Position numbers and translations under genes: made by a program. From Aestuariibacter sp. GS-14 (GTDB lineage Bacteria; Pseudomonadota; Gammaproteobacteria; Enterobacterales; Alteromonadaceae): a DNA stretch of 64,000 bases. Below the pieces are notes generated by a model, which was not told the origin of the DNA, made no database searches, and worked only from the letters and a program-made list of their open reading frames with translations. Location: positions 372,001-436,000 of the forward strand of contig NZ_VHIP01000001.1 in NCBI RefSeq assembly GCF_006494365.1, given 5' to 3'. Positions 18,745 to 27,509 of this stretch are shown piece after piece. The number at the start of each line of letters is the position of its first letter. Position 1 is the stretch's first letter.

Positions 18745-19397
18745 TGCCGATTAAACTTACCACTGCCGAAAGTGTTCTTGTTTAAAGCAGAAGAAGACAC
18801 CCGACTGAAGGTTAATTCGTAATCTCGATTAGTATCAAACTTAGCAGGCATTCGCTGTAAGTGATTGATAGAAAACTCAGGATGCCAAACCGAAAATTCT
18901 CCATCAGCAATTTCAATTTCGGCAATACCTTGGGCATTTGTTGTCCACACTCTGCCATTCTCTTTTACGTATATATAGCCAAGCATTGAGTCATGGATAT
19001 TGCAACCTAAAACGACGATGCCTGGTTTGTCGAATAAAATTGGCGGGACGTTGTCATTTGCATACAGCTTAATTTCAAACGGCTTTGGTTCTGAAAAACT
19101 GTATACATGATGCCGAATGTTATCACTATTAGGAAAAGTAACTGTGGTCCCCTGATCAACAATTAAAATTTCCGGGGAAAACTGTTTATTCATTTGATCC
19201 ATTACAGCAGAAAAGCCAACTGTACTTTTGTCTGAGACAGGTAATAAATCCCTTGAGCTAATCACAGCGTTAGCAAATGGTCTTCCCTGCTCATCAATGA
19301 CGCGCACCGTGGCAGCAAAACTATACTGAATATGAAAACACCAGTTAAACACAATCAAACAAATGATAAGAGAGTTTCTGCTCATAGAAATCGGCAT
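18741..19397 (-). CDS. Cupredoxin-like 'methylamine utilization' protein, periplasmic
   Basis: About 218 aa from the ATG chosen here (MPISMSRN); the frame extends 24 codons further upstream, but the hydrophobic signal segment (SLIICLIVFNWCFHI) suits the internal start. After the signal come a regulatory beta-sandwich (RVIDEQGRPFANAVISS) and a plastocyanin-like part with NIRHHVYSF and LGCNIHDSMLGYIYV, giving the His-Cys-His-Met set of a type 1 copper site. It heads the operon with GGDEF-EAL, DUF3034 and globin and may feed a redox or copper signal to the sensor protein (inference). Confidence 0.82.
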   Translation of the reverse strand: MPISMSRNSLIICLIVFNWCFHIQYSFAATVRVIDEQGRPFANAVISSRDLLPVSDKSTVGFSAVMDQMNKQFSPEILIVDQGTTVTFPNSDNIRHHVYSFSEPKPFEIKLYANDNVPPILFDKPGIVVLGCNIHDSMLGYIYVKENGRVWTTNAQGIAEIEIADGEFSVWHPEFSINHLQRMPAKFDTNRDYELTFSRVSSSALNKNTFGSGKFNRQ

Positions 19398-19679
19398 ATA
19401 TGTGTCTTCTATTTTTCTTTTCAGGTGTTTTGTGAAAAGTAGACTTGTTGTGGTTAACGAGAATAGCAATTTTAGATTGGGTTCTGCAAACTAATGTGCA
19501 AAAGATGCTAGTCCTTTACAAATTCCAAAAAACAAAACCTCTGACTGTTATCGCACATTCTTATTGTCTATTCGGCAGATAGTTACAATAACAGAGCATA
19601 TTAAGCTCTCGACGCAAACCCAAGATTTTCAACACAGGTCAAATTACCAACAAATAAACCAGTAAATTCAACGAGGCAG

Positions 19680-19708
19680 TTAACATAATGCATCATAATC
19701 GTTATGAT
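19680..19708 (+). promoter_or_regulatory. Promoter of the host argW gene
   Basis: TTAACA, a 17-nt spacer and TATGAT, followed by a GC-rich discriminator (GCCGCC): a strong sigma-70 stable-RNA-type promoter. Transcription would begin close to the 5' end of the broken tRNA at 19718 and continue into the island toward the intact tRNA at 19815. Confidence 0.8.
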
Positions 19709-19717
19709 AGCCGCCTC

Positions 19718-19772
19718 GTCCCTGTAGTTTAATGGATAAAACAAGGCCCTCCTAAGGCTTAGATCCAGGTTC
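19718..19772 (+). pseudogene. argW: 5' part (55 nt) of disrupted host tRNA-Arg(CCU), argW
   Basis: Acceptor strand GTCCCTG, then TA, D-arm GTTT/AAAC, anticodon stem AGGCC/GGCTT around loop CTCCTAA (anticodon CCT), variable AGAT, T-stem CCAGG and TTC of the T-loop. The tRNA then stops and island sequence starts. The missing 20 nt are at 42766-42785. From memory, E. coli argW is also 75 nt and very similar. No compensating T-stem or CCA end lies downstream, so this copy cannot fold as a tRNA. Confidence 0.92.
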
Positions 19773-19784
19773 TTATGTACTATA
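19771..19784 (+). repeat. Left terminal inverted repeat of the island
   Basis: TCTTATGTACTATA, the exact reverse complement of 42748-42761. It begins within the T-loop of the broken argW; its first two bases (TC) are shared with the tRNA T-loop, so the true exchange point is uncertain by a few bases. Confidence 0.88.
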
Positions 19785-19814
19785 GGGGTTAGTGCAATAG
19801 TCAAAGTCTCTAAA

Positions 19815-19891
19815 CAGGACGTAGCTCAATTGGATAGAGCATCCCCCTCCTAAGGGGAAGGTTGTGGATTCGATCTCCACCGTCCTGGCCA
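19815..19891 (+). tRNA. Island-borne intact tRNA-Arg (anticodon CCU)
   Basis: 77 nt, full cloverleaf: acceptor CAGGACG/CGTCCTG, TA, D-arm GCTC/GAGC, anticodon stem TCCCC/GGGGA with loop CTCCTAA, T-arm GTGGA/TCCAC with TTCGATC loop, discriminator G and encoded CCA. It has the same anticodon as the argW gene it sits beside but a clearly different sequence, so it is not a duplication of that gene. It lies 31 bp inside the left terminal repeat and has no good promoter of its own; the argW promoter points at it. Confidence 0.96.
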
Positions 19892-20033
19892 ATCCTTTAT
19901 TTATCAATAATTTAAAATCAATTTTGCAGGTAAATCTGTATAAAATAAGAATAGATATTGGAACAGGTCGCTCTTTAATTGGTTCGAGGTAATGAAGTTA
20001 CATGTGATAGGTTTAAATGCATTAACTTTGCAA

Positions 20034-20285
20034 TTAGTTTTGTTTGACTATTCTCTTAGTTAGTTTTTTTAAGCCTATAGCGGGATCTACTTTCAATACT
20101 TCACAATACTGAACATACTCAAATACATTCAGCTTTCTTTCATGAGTTTCAACCTTCACAACAAACTGATGTGGCTCATTAAGTAATTCTCCTAGATCAC
20201 GCACACTCAAACCCTGCTCATTGCGAACAGTCTTAAGCCATTGTATCAATTCGTGATAACGAGGATCATTTATGTGTTTTATCAT
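20034..20285 (-). CDS. XRE-family helix-turn-helix regulator
   Basis: 83 aa. Residues about 12-70 form an HTH_XRE domain: IQWLKTVRNEQGLSVRDLGE, then a recognition helix region ending in FVVKVETHERKLNVFEYVQY. The basic tail (KKLTKRIVKQN) could add DNA contact. It is divergent from the 272-aa gene at 20407, and two identical-architecture palindromes lie in the 121-bp gap, so it most likely represses both directions. Confidence 0.85.
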   Translation of the reverse strand: MIKHINDPRYHELIQWLKTVRNEQGLSVRDLGELLNEPHQFVVKVETHERKLNVFEYVQYCEVLKVDPAIGLKKLTKRIVKQN

Positions 20286-20312
20286 TACAGCATTTTATTC
20301 TTCTTTTTAATT

Positions 20313-20363
20313 GGCACCAAAACAGTGCCGATGCTACACTCCCTTTGGCACTATTCTGGTGCC
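20313..20363. promoter_or_regulatory. Two palindromic operators between the XRE gene and its divergent partner
   Basis: GGCAC-N7-GTGCC occurs twice, at 20313-20329 and 20347-20363, with centres 34 bp apart (about three helical turns). Both arms are exact in both copies and both are preceded by TTGGCAC-type context. Spacing and symmetry suit dimers of the adjacent XRE protein binding side by side. Confidence 0.8.
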
Positions 20364-20406
20364 ACATAATATATCAATAATTATTTAAAATGGCATTAGG
20401 AGTGTT

Positions 20407-21225
20407 ATGAATACGGTAAAGCTAACTGCTTATGACGATTTCCAAATTCTCATGCGTGCTGGAGTAATTAAAATGCTCCACAACATTGCTTACGAAATTT
20501 CGGTAGATGAAGGTTTGAACAAGCACCTTCGAAAGGTCAGAAAAAAATCCTGTAGTACTAACTTAAACGTCAAAGTAGCTGAAGCAACTTTACATTTCGT
20601 TTATGAACATCTGCACATTGGCGGGTTGAAGGACATTCTGACAGGTCGTTACAACCTCAAAAGTATATATGAGCATGGACTCGGAATTACAAAATATAAC
20701 GAATGTAATTGCTTAATCCCAGACGGTTGGGTGGTTGTCAGAACAGAGTTCAATGATGGGAAAATTATTCACCGAATATTTTCAAGCTGGGTTAAAGATG
20801 ATGAGTGGCGCATATCATCCGGAGATCATGCTTTTAGCTCTTTAGTTGACTTTGGAAGCTTTTTTGTATGGAAACAAAAATCAGGAACTGTTTACAAGTT
20901 GATGAAAAATCGAGCTGACAACTTATCATCATTTGCTCGTGAAGTTCTTATTGAGCAAATATTGGAGCCTGCTGAAGATTGGGGCTTTCAGGTGTTGTGG
21001 ATGAACAGTGATGATTTGCATCATGAAATAGCATTAAAAAATGATATTTTGCGCCTAGACACTCACTTACTAAACACTCTGCCTAAAGAGTCAACAGAAG
21101 ATTCCGCGCTTTACCTAAGTGAATTGTTTGAAAAAATTGAATCTAGTAACTTCGGAGCGCTCTCCCTATTTACGAGTAGTGCTGAAGATATCGCGAAGAG
21201 TTACTCCGGCAATAAGAAAGAGTAG
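20407..21225 (+). CDS. Hypothetical protein under XRE control
   Basis: 272 aa, not recognised. AGGAG lies 6 nt before the ATG, so it is a well-translated real gene. No signal peptide or membrane segment. The middle has a tryptophan-rich stretch (IPDGWVVVRTEFNDGKIIHR, then SSWVKDDEWRISSGDHAF), and the C-terminal third is acidic and helical. The only cysteines near each other are in YNECNCLIPDGW. Divergent from a small XRE regulator with strong operators, it may be a tightly controlled island function, possibly a defence effector or mobility regulator; this is inference from context only. Confidence 0.7.
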   Translation: MNTVKLTAYDDFQILMRAGVIKMLHNIAYEISVDEGLNKHLRKVRKKSCSTNLNVKVAEATLHFVYEHLHIGGLKDILTGRYNLKSIYEHGLGITKYNECNCLIPDGWVVVRTEFNDGKIIHRIFSSWVKDDEWRISSGDHAFSSLVDFGSFFVWKQKSGTVYKLMKNRADNLSSFAREVLIEQILEPAEDWGFQVLWMNSDDLHHEIALKNDILRLDTHLLNTLPKESTEDSALYLSELFEKIESSNFGALSLFTSSAEDIAKSYSGNKKE

Positions 21226-21469
21226 CGATTCAAGAGGCTCGTTATAACAGCGAAGTTATTCAATGTGTCTTTAAACACTGATTCCATAAATTTCTTACAT
21301 ATTCAGAAAAGTAAGAAAGTTGCTCGTTCAAATGAAATGGTTCATTGATAAGACACATTACATTTGCTGTTACGGTTTAACAGACATGCGGCTGCGTACC
21401 AAGAACATAAGTTCGAAACAAATTTATGCTTAATATAAACAGTTAATATTATTTATGGGACTTCTATCC

Positions 21470-21691
21470 ATGATCGTAACAGTTGGTAAAAACCTAACTA
21501 TCCCGTTACCTGATGAACTTTTGGAGGGCAGCAAACTAAGTATCAATGATATATTGCTATGTACAGTCATAGAACATAATCGTTCCATTAAACTCGAAAA
21601 ATTTGAAGATCAAACATTAAGCGACGAACAAATCGAGGCCCATGGTTCATTGGCTAGAATCGAAATGCTGAACCCAAAATATTTCGAATAA
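21470..21691 (+). CDS. Small AbrB/SpoVT-like protein, orphan
   Basis: 73 aa from the ATG chosen here (MIVTVGKNLTIPLPDELLEG); another ATG five codons upstream is possible. The pattern hydrophobic-V-GK-TIPLPDELL and a following acidic beta segment resembles the swapped-hairpin AbrB/MazE antitoxin DNA-binding fold, then SLARIEMLNPKYFE. No toxin-like gene is adjacent on the same strand. The 244-bp gap upstream holds no further gene, only a short palindrome CTGTTA-N5-TAACAG near 21379. Confidence 0.5.
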   Translation: MIVTVGKNLTIPLPDELLEGSKLSINDILLCTVIEHNRSIKLEKFEDQTLSDEQIEAHGSLARIEMLNPKYFE

Positions 21692-21809
21692 GCCGTAGTG
21701 CTGAATAAGCTGTAGTTCACAGAATAAGGGAATTACCTGCTAGAGAAGCGAAAAAGGCGCTATTGCCTATTAACGGGAGAAAGGCTCATTTTATTTCAAC
21801 GATTATAGT

Positions 21810-23126
21810 TTACATAAAGATGAAATTAGAAATTACGAACTCTTGTTCTTGCCCTTTAAGCCAAATATCTAGCATTTTTCTGTCAGTAGAAATGTAACCA
21901 GTATTATCGTCAGCCGTAGCGATGAAACTAACAGACTCAATTGGACGAAGAAAACCGTTGTCATTCATGAAATATCCAGAGCTAAGAAGCTCTTCTGTAA
22001 CATCTTCAAAGGTGGTTCCAAACTTGTCTGATAGCCACTCTGAGCCATCAGATACATCAAACTCGCCACCGCGCCAAATCATTAAATTAGTTAACGTAAT
22101 GGCTGCTGCACTTAACTTCGCAGGCTCCCATTTGGTATTAGCTTCTCTTTTTAGGATTTTCTCTGATGGCTCATTAGTTCTATACCACCAACCAACATTA
22201 TCGCCCTCGCGACGTACTGTTGCGGTTAAAAGAGGTGCTAAATTTTCAGTTTCTAGTGTATCTTCCCAAGGCATCGTAACATCAAAGTATTGTGATATCT
22301 TTGACCAAATTATTTCCAGCATGATGTACGCTGGATTGTGTCGAGTAGAAGAAATAGCAACCCAATTATTTACACCTTGTAGAGCCATGTAAGGGAAGCC
22401 ATTATTCTTTACCAAACAATAGTTATTTGCGGTAACTAATGTAGGAAATGAAGGGATGCCAAAACCATTACCATTGCTATCTTTTTCTTGGGCAAGAATA
22501 TCAACAAACGCATTTCTCAATCCAGATTCAGTTTTATATCCACCATAACCATGAATAATACTAACTGGCGCGTAGCATTCTTGAACCAGCGAATAAAATA
22601 GCACACCATCTTCTGGCTCCAGATCATGAATTTGGCGATATTTTACAGGTGACGGTTTGCCAGTTATTTGGGAGAATAACTTACCCGCCACATGTAAATC
22701 TGGTTCATAGTCATATTCGATAAGTTTTTTTTCAAATAATTGTCCGTAACTTTTTCTTATTTTACTTAGGTGCTCTAAAGCGTCTTTAAAGTCAGGTTTG
22801 TTTAATGTTTTCTTTACTTCAAAAATACATAAAACAGACTCAATATCATATATGTATTGTTCAGTTAATCCATATTTAATCCCATCACCATGAACAAGCA
22901 TACAGTCAATTTGTTCAGGTTGCATCTCACCTTCAATTGAGATAAAACCTGATACTACTTTTAGATCCAATGCTTTTGGGATCGTAAACCGATTATCTAT
23001 ACCTTGACGGGTTATCTCTTCATAGGCACTGCCTAACGTTGGCATATGGGGCATTTTGACACCATCAAGCCTTTTAGCCTCTTCAGCTATAAACTTTTCT
23101 AATATTTCGGATGCTTTTCTTATCAT
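21810..23126 (-). CDS. DUF6602-like protein, putative PD-(D/E)XK nuclease
   Basis: 438 aa. AGGA precedes the ATG. The N-terminal half has an Asp in PEQIDCMLVHGDG and, about 35 residues later, CIFEVKKTLNKPDF; D...ExK with this spacing is the restriction-endonuclease-like core. The C-terminal half (NLMIWRGGEFDVSDGSEWLS) is unrecognised and may recognise a target. It stands alone on the minus strand between the regulatory genes and the restriction operon. The 291 bp upstream contain no gene. A stand-alone defence nuclease is possible but unproven; the DUF6602 name is from memory of the N-terminal pattern. Confidence 0.6.
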   Translation of the reverse strand: MIRKASEILEKFIAEEAKRLDGVKMPHMPTLGSAYEEITRQGIDNRFTIPKALDLKVVSGFISIEGEMQPEQIDCMLVHGDGIKYGLTEQYIYDIESVLCIFEVKKTLNKPDFKDALEHLSKIRKSYGQLFEKKLIEYDYEPDLHVAGKLFSQITGKPSPVKYRQIHDLEPEDGVLFYSLVQECYAPVSIIHGYGGYKTESGLRNAFVDILAQEKDSNGNGFGIPSFPTLVTANNYCLVKNNGFPYMALQGVNNWVAISSTRHNPAYIMLEIIWSKISQYFDVTMPWEDTLETENLAPLLTATVRREGDNVGWWYRTNEPSEKILKREANTKWEPAKLSAAAITLTNLMIWRGGEFDVSDGSEWLSDKFGTTFEDVTEELLSSGYFMNDNGFLRPIESVSFIATADDNTGYISTDRKMLDIWLKGQEQEFVISNFIFM

Positions 23127-23417
23127 TTTTATGTCCTATGCCAACTAATCTAGTCCATGACTGATTTGAATCTTAATCAACAATATACATGTTGAAGCAT
23201 TAGATAAAATTGGTCAATTAGCAGAAAAATGATATGTAAGTTCTCGTTATGCTAAAGGAGCGAGTCAGAAGACTGCTTGGTAGTGGACATTTTTGAGTTA
23301 CGAGTCGGCAAAAATTGACAGATTTCGGATTGGAAAAAGCATGAAAAAAGCTCTAACCCTGTGGCCAATTTTTATTGTCCGCAACAGTCACTAGTGCAAA
23401 CTGATATTAATTCTGAG

Positions 23418-24209
23418 TTATTCATTCAAATACAACTCTGCCATATCGTCTAACTTGGCTTTAACTTCTTTCCAGTTGGGCATTACTTGTGTCAGCAAAC
23501 GCCAAAACTTCTCACTGTGGTTATGTTCGGCTATATGGCAAAGCTCATGCAAAATTACATAGTCAATGCACTCTTTAGGCGCTTTTACCAGGTGAGGGTT
23601 TAGCATCAAATTACCTTGGGTAGAGCAGCTGCCCCATTGTGTCTTCATGGCCATTATTCGAAATCGTGGCAGACCTTCTACCCAAGTGGCTTTAAGTAAC
23701 ATTTCATTTAAACGCTCATGAAAGGTTGCTTTTGCTTTCTGTTTGTACCAGGTATTCAAAAGTCCCTTAACTGTTTGTTTTTTATTAGGCATATTTGCTT
23801 TCAAGGTTACGTTAAGTTTTCCTCTGGATAGCTTTACACTTGGGACCAACTCACTGTTTTCGATTACCTTAAGCATATATCTCTTACCAAGATAAAATAC
23901 AGGTTCGCCACTTATGTACTGTTTTTCAAATACATAGTCTTTTTGAGAAGCAAACTCACGTATGCTGTCCCAAATCCATCTGGCGCGTTTCAAGACAGCA
24001 TTATTTATGGACTCAGTAGTGGCATCATCAGGAACAATGGCAACTACACGCTGATCTGGGTGAACTTTAATCACTACTTTTCTGGTTCGCGAAGTGTTCG
24101 ACATAGCTCTACGAATAATATCGTAGTGAATAATTTCACCACCATAGGCGAACACACCGGTTTCAGACGTACTCTTTTGAATTTCTGCTGGGATAGCTTT
24201 TTTCATCAT
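23418..24209 (-). CDS. YgjP/SprT-like M48-type metallopeptidase linked to type I RM
   Basis: 263 aa. The zinc site HELCHIAEHNHSEKFW gives HExxH plus a downstream His, and QWGSCSTQGNLMLNPHLVKA is the family signature of YgjP-like (DUF45) proteins. These are often the last gene of type I restriction operons, as here: the start is 12 nt after hsdR. Its role in restriction is not settled; regulation of HsdR by proteolysis is a common guess. Confidence 0.88.
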   Translation of the reverse strand: MMKKAIPAEIQKSTSETGVFAYGGEIIHYDIIRRAMSNTSRTRKVVIKVHPDQRVVAIVPDDATTESINNAVLKRARWIWDSIREFASQKDYVFEKQYISGEPVFYLGKRYMLKVIENSELVPSVKLSRGKLNVTLKANMPNKKQTVKGLLNTWYKQKAKATFHERLNEMLLKATWVEGLPRFRIMAMKTQWGSCSTQGNLMLNPHLVKAPKECIDYVILHELCHIAEHNHSEKFWRLLTQVMPNWKEVKAKLDDMAELYLNE

Positions 24210-24221
24210 TTCTACAAAGGC

Positions 24222-27200
24222 TTAACTACGCGAAATTCCAAGACGAGTAATCTTTAGTACTTCTTCGATGTAGCGCTGAGCATCCTGAACTCCTAAATCT
24301 GCAAACAACATTGGCAACAATTTCATACTAATCGCATTGTCGATTTCAGAAGGGTTAATCGAGTACTCAGCGACAGCATTATTAACTACTTCATCAATAC
24401 TGAAGGCATATTGGGTTAGCTGTTCATCACTAATCCCTTTATTGCTAAAGTAATCTTTGCCTAGAAGATGTTGAAACAGGCCATAGTAAGCTTGAGCGTG
24501 TTTATTGAGCTTGCCATTTTCATCATGGAAGGCATCTGGCATATCCTGAACTTTGCGCTCTTTTACATCCTGTTCGAAATCAGCGAATAAGATGTACTGT
24601 TTAACCGGGGCATCAAACATCGCTTTTGCGTCTTCAATTGCCTTTTTCAAAAGCTTTGAGAAATACTCTTGCGCGTAGGGATCATCAGCTAAATCTTGCT
24701 CGATCATTTTAGTAATACGACCGGTGATTTTATCGGTTTGGTTACGGGCTTCATCATCCGTCATGTCAGTAGGCTTAACATTTTTTCCAAGATTGCCGAC
24801 CAAATATGCGCCGTCAGGCTCTTTAATCTCAATACCTGCGATATGCTTATCCAACAGGCTCTTAATATCTTCGGCATATTCATCGTAATCGATGGTTTCG
24901 TTCGCATCCTCTCTCACTTGCTTTCTAAGAGCGACGAACATTTTTAAATCATTTTTAAATAGATCTCGCTTACCTTCGAACGATTTATCTTCAAAGTAAG
25001 TCGCTGATTGCAGCGCAACTTTCATACAGTTTGAAAATGCTGTCAGGGCAGAGTAAAAGTCGTCTCGTTTTTTTATATTACTATCAACAAGCTGACCTTC
25101 GATATCTTCAATTTTGGGGGCAAGAACCTGGCGTAAAGCTGGGCCATCTTGTTTGTTTTTAACCGCACTAAATATCTGCCACAAATCACTGTGAAGGCCC
25201 GGAAGCTTTTTATACTCAGTGTCCATTCGACTATAAAGACCTTTAAGGTCGTCAATATCAAATCCGCCTTGAGTGCGTTCTGCGAGGTCCTGATACTTTT
25301 CGATTGTTGTATCAAGCTCTTTTAAAATGCCTCGGTAGTCGATGAGGTAGCCAAACTGCTTTTTGCTGTGTAATCGGTTAACTCGGGCAATCGCTTGGAT
25401 TAGGTTATGCTCCTTCAACGGTTTATCAATATAAAGCACCGTATTTTTAGGTTCATCAAATCCAGTAAGCAGCTTATCGACAACAATCATTAAATCAGGG
25501 CCATCATTGTGCCCGTATTCTTCAATAATGGCTTTTGTGTAGGCTTTTTCATCATTCGAACCCACATTATTTTTCCACCAGTTTTGAACAACGTCTTTAC
25601 TTTCTTTATCTACGGCATCATGGCCTTCACGGGTATCAGGAGAAGACATAGCAACAACGGATGTTAGTTTGCCTATTTTATCTAATGCTTCTTTGTAACG
25701 AATTGCAGAGGCTTTCGAATCGCAAGCCAACTGGCCCTTCAACCCTTGACGCTTGAAGTTTTGGAAATGGTCTGAGATATCGTAAGCGATCAGGTCAATA
25801 CGCCCTTCGGTTTGATATATCTGACCTTTCTGTGAAAACTTTCGTTTCAGATCTGCTCTTTGCTCGTCGGTGAGTTTGCTTGTGCTTCTGTCAAACCAGG
25901 CATCTATCGCTTCATCATTCACGTTCAGCTCAGGAATACGTTCTTCATAAAGCAAAGGGGTTACTGTTTTGTCTTCAACAGCTTGCTGCATTGTGTATGA
26001 ATGGATGATTTTGCCGAATTTATTTTCGGTTTTATCGTCTTTCAGTAATGGTGTACCAGTAAAGGCAATAAACGAAGCTTTGGGCAGCATCTGCTGCATG
26101 CGGATATTATTTTCGCCGTTTTGGCTCCGGTGGCCTTCGTCTATCAGAACAAGAATATTCGGGCTGTCGTTAAAACAAATTTTGTGTTTAATCGCGGAGC
26201 CAAACTTATTAATTATGGAGAATATGACCCGTTCATTCCCAGTACCAATTTGTTCAGCAAGACGACGACCTGAGGTCGCCATAGCAGACTTCTTGTCTCT
26301 GTCTGTGAGTACACCACCAGAGGAAAAGGTGCGACTAAGCTGATCTTCTAAATCAACCCGGTCGGTGACGACAATCACACGGCAATTGGCTAACGACTCC
26401 AGCCAAATCAGAGCCTTTGATAAGAACACCATGGTGAATGACTTACCGCTACCAGTGGTGTGCCAGATTACACCGCCTTCCCGAGCCCCTCTTTCATCAA
26501 AGGTGTTAATACGTTCAAGCATGGCTTTAATGCCAAAGACTTGCTGGTAGCGAGCAACAATTTTTCCGGCTTTCTTGTCGAACAAAACAAACAACCGGAC
26601 CATCTCTAATAAACGCTCAGGAGAAAGTAAACTGATAATCAATCTATCCTGGTCAGTTACCGTTAAATCTCCTGCGTTAACAAGCGATAGGTAGTCATCT
26701 TTGGCCGCTCGGGTACGGTGTGCAAAAAGACTATCGAGTTTGTTTGATTCCAGCCTTTTGTTCTTGAGACGAACAAATTCGGCTTCGGGAATCATTTCTT
26801 CTTTCCATTTAGCCCAAAACTTTTCAGGTGTCCCACATGTAGCATACAACCCATCATAACCATTGACCGCTAATAGCAATTGGCTGAAAGCATAAAGGTG
26901 AGGTATCTCACCTTGTTTTTGATTGCGAATATGTTGAGATATCGCTTCAAAACAGGTTGATTTACCTTCTTTGTTTGAATCTGGTCGCTTTGCTTCAATA
27001 ACAACAAAGGGAAGGCCATTTACAAAGCATACGATGTCGGGAATGCGATTTCCTATGCCCTGAGCATTTTGTACAACCATCTCTTCGGTAAAGTGAAAGC
27101 TATTGTTTTTCGGTTCTTTCCAATCGATTAGTTGAACTGTCATCGACGCCTTTTTACCGTCAATGAACTCCGTCACGCTTATCCCATACATCAATGCGTT

Positions 27201-27509
27201 ATAAAGCTTTTCATTTGCCCCCTGTAACCCTAAATTCATTGCAGGGCTTAGCTCATGCATTACTTTATCAATTGCATCTTCAGATAACAGGTGTGATTTA
27301 CCAGCAAAGGAGAAGTACTGTTTGGCAAGAAAGCTTCTCATCACAGATTGCAAAATCACTTGTGATGAACTTTTTCCGGACTTTGATAGCTGACTACCGC
27401 GCAATAACTCACACTGAGTTGAAGGTATAAACTCATATCCTAGGTTGCTAAGAAGTGCTAAAGAGGGAATTTTTGCGCTGAATTCTTCTTGGAAACTTAC
27501 ACTCTTCAT
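24222..27509 (-). CDS. hsdR: HsdR, type I restriction enzyme motor and nuclease subunit
   Basis: 1095 aa. The N-terminal nuclease has D158 (RIPDIVCF), E172 and K174 (VVIEAKRP) of the PD-(D/E)XK site. A superfamily 2 translocase follows, with Walker A in WHTTGSGKSFTMV (about residue 355), the DEGH box in LIDEGHRSQNG (about 458), and motif VI near AIARVNRLHSKK. The C-terminus is helical. It cleaves unmodified DNA after ATP-driven translocation together with HsdM and HsdS. Unusually, the two genes between hsdS and its ATG are CBASS genes; its ATG overlaps the CD-NTase stop by 4 nt. Confidence 0.96.
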   Translation of the reverse strand: MKSVSFQEEFSAKIPSLALLSNLGYEFIPSTQCELLRGSQLSKSGKSSSQVILQSVMRSFLAKQYFSFAGKSHLLSEDAIDKVMHELSPAMNLGLQGANEKLYNALMYGISVTEFIDGKKASMTVQLIDWKEPKNNSFHFTEEMVVQNAQGIGNRIPDIVCFVNGLPFVVIEAKRPDSNKEGKSTCFEAISQHIRNQKQGEIPHLYAFSQLLLAVNGYDGLYATCGTPEKFWAKWKEEMIPEAEFVRLKNKRLESNKLDSLFAHRTRAAKDDYLSLVNAGDLTVTDQDRLIISLLSPERLLEMVRLFVLFDKKAGKIVARYQQVFGIKAMLERINTFDERGAREGGVIWHTTGSGKSFTMVFLSKALIWLESLANCRVIVVTDRVDLEDQLSRTFSSGGVLTDRDKKSAMATSGRRLAEQIGTGNERVIFSIINKFGSAIKHKICFNDSPNILVLIDEGHRSQNGENNIRMQQMLPKASFIAFTGTPLLKDDKTENKFGKIIHSYTMQQAVEDKTVTPLLYEERIPELNVNDEAIDAWFDRSTSKLTDEQRADLKRKFSQKGQIYQTEGRIDLIAYDISDHFQNFKRQGLKGQLACDSKASAIRYKEALDKIGKLTSVVAMSSPDTREGHDAVDKESKDVVQNWWKNNVGSNDEKAYTKAIIEEYGHNDGPDLMIVVDKLLTGFDEPKNTVLYIDKPLKEHNLIQAIARVNRLHSKKQFGYLIDYRGILKELDTTIEKYQDLAERTQGGFDIDDLKGLYSRMDTEYKKLPGLHSDLWQIFSAVKNKQDGPALRQVLAPKIEDIEGQLVDSNIKKRDDFYSALTAFSNCMKVALQSATYFEDKSFEGKRDLFKNDLKMFVALRKQVREDANETIDYDEYAEDIKSLLDKHIAGIEIKEPDGAYLVGNLGKNVKPTDMTDDEARNQTDKITGRITKMIEQDLADDPYAQEYFSKLLKKAIEDAKAMFDAPVKQYILFADFEQDVKERKVQDMPDAFHDENGKLNKHAQAYYGLFQHLLGKDYFSNKGISDEQLTQYAFSIDEVVNNAVAEYSINPSEIDNAISMKLLPMLFADLGVQDAQRYIEEVLKITRLGISRS

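Noticed and set aside
19718..19815. A functional tRNA-Arg at 19718 immediately upstream of the intact one
   Set aside because: The T-stem 3' strand, acceptor 3' strand and CCA are absent; they lie 23 kb away at 42766-42785.
19815..19891. Intact tRNA-Arg as the island's attachment site (attL with duplicated 3' end)
   Set aside because: No copy of its 3' end exists at the right end; the right junction matches the other tRNA, and the terminal inverted repeats lie between the two tRNAs.
21922..22392. 156-aa plus-strand frame inside the DUF6602 gene
   Set aside because: Antisense frame of a well-formed gene, no ribosome site, Ser/Pro-rich composition typical of shadow translation.
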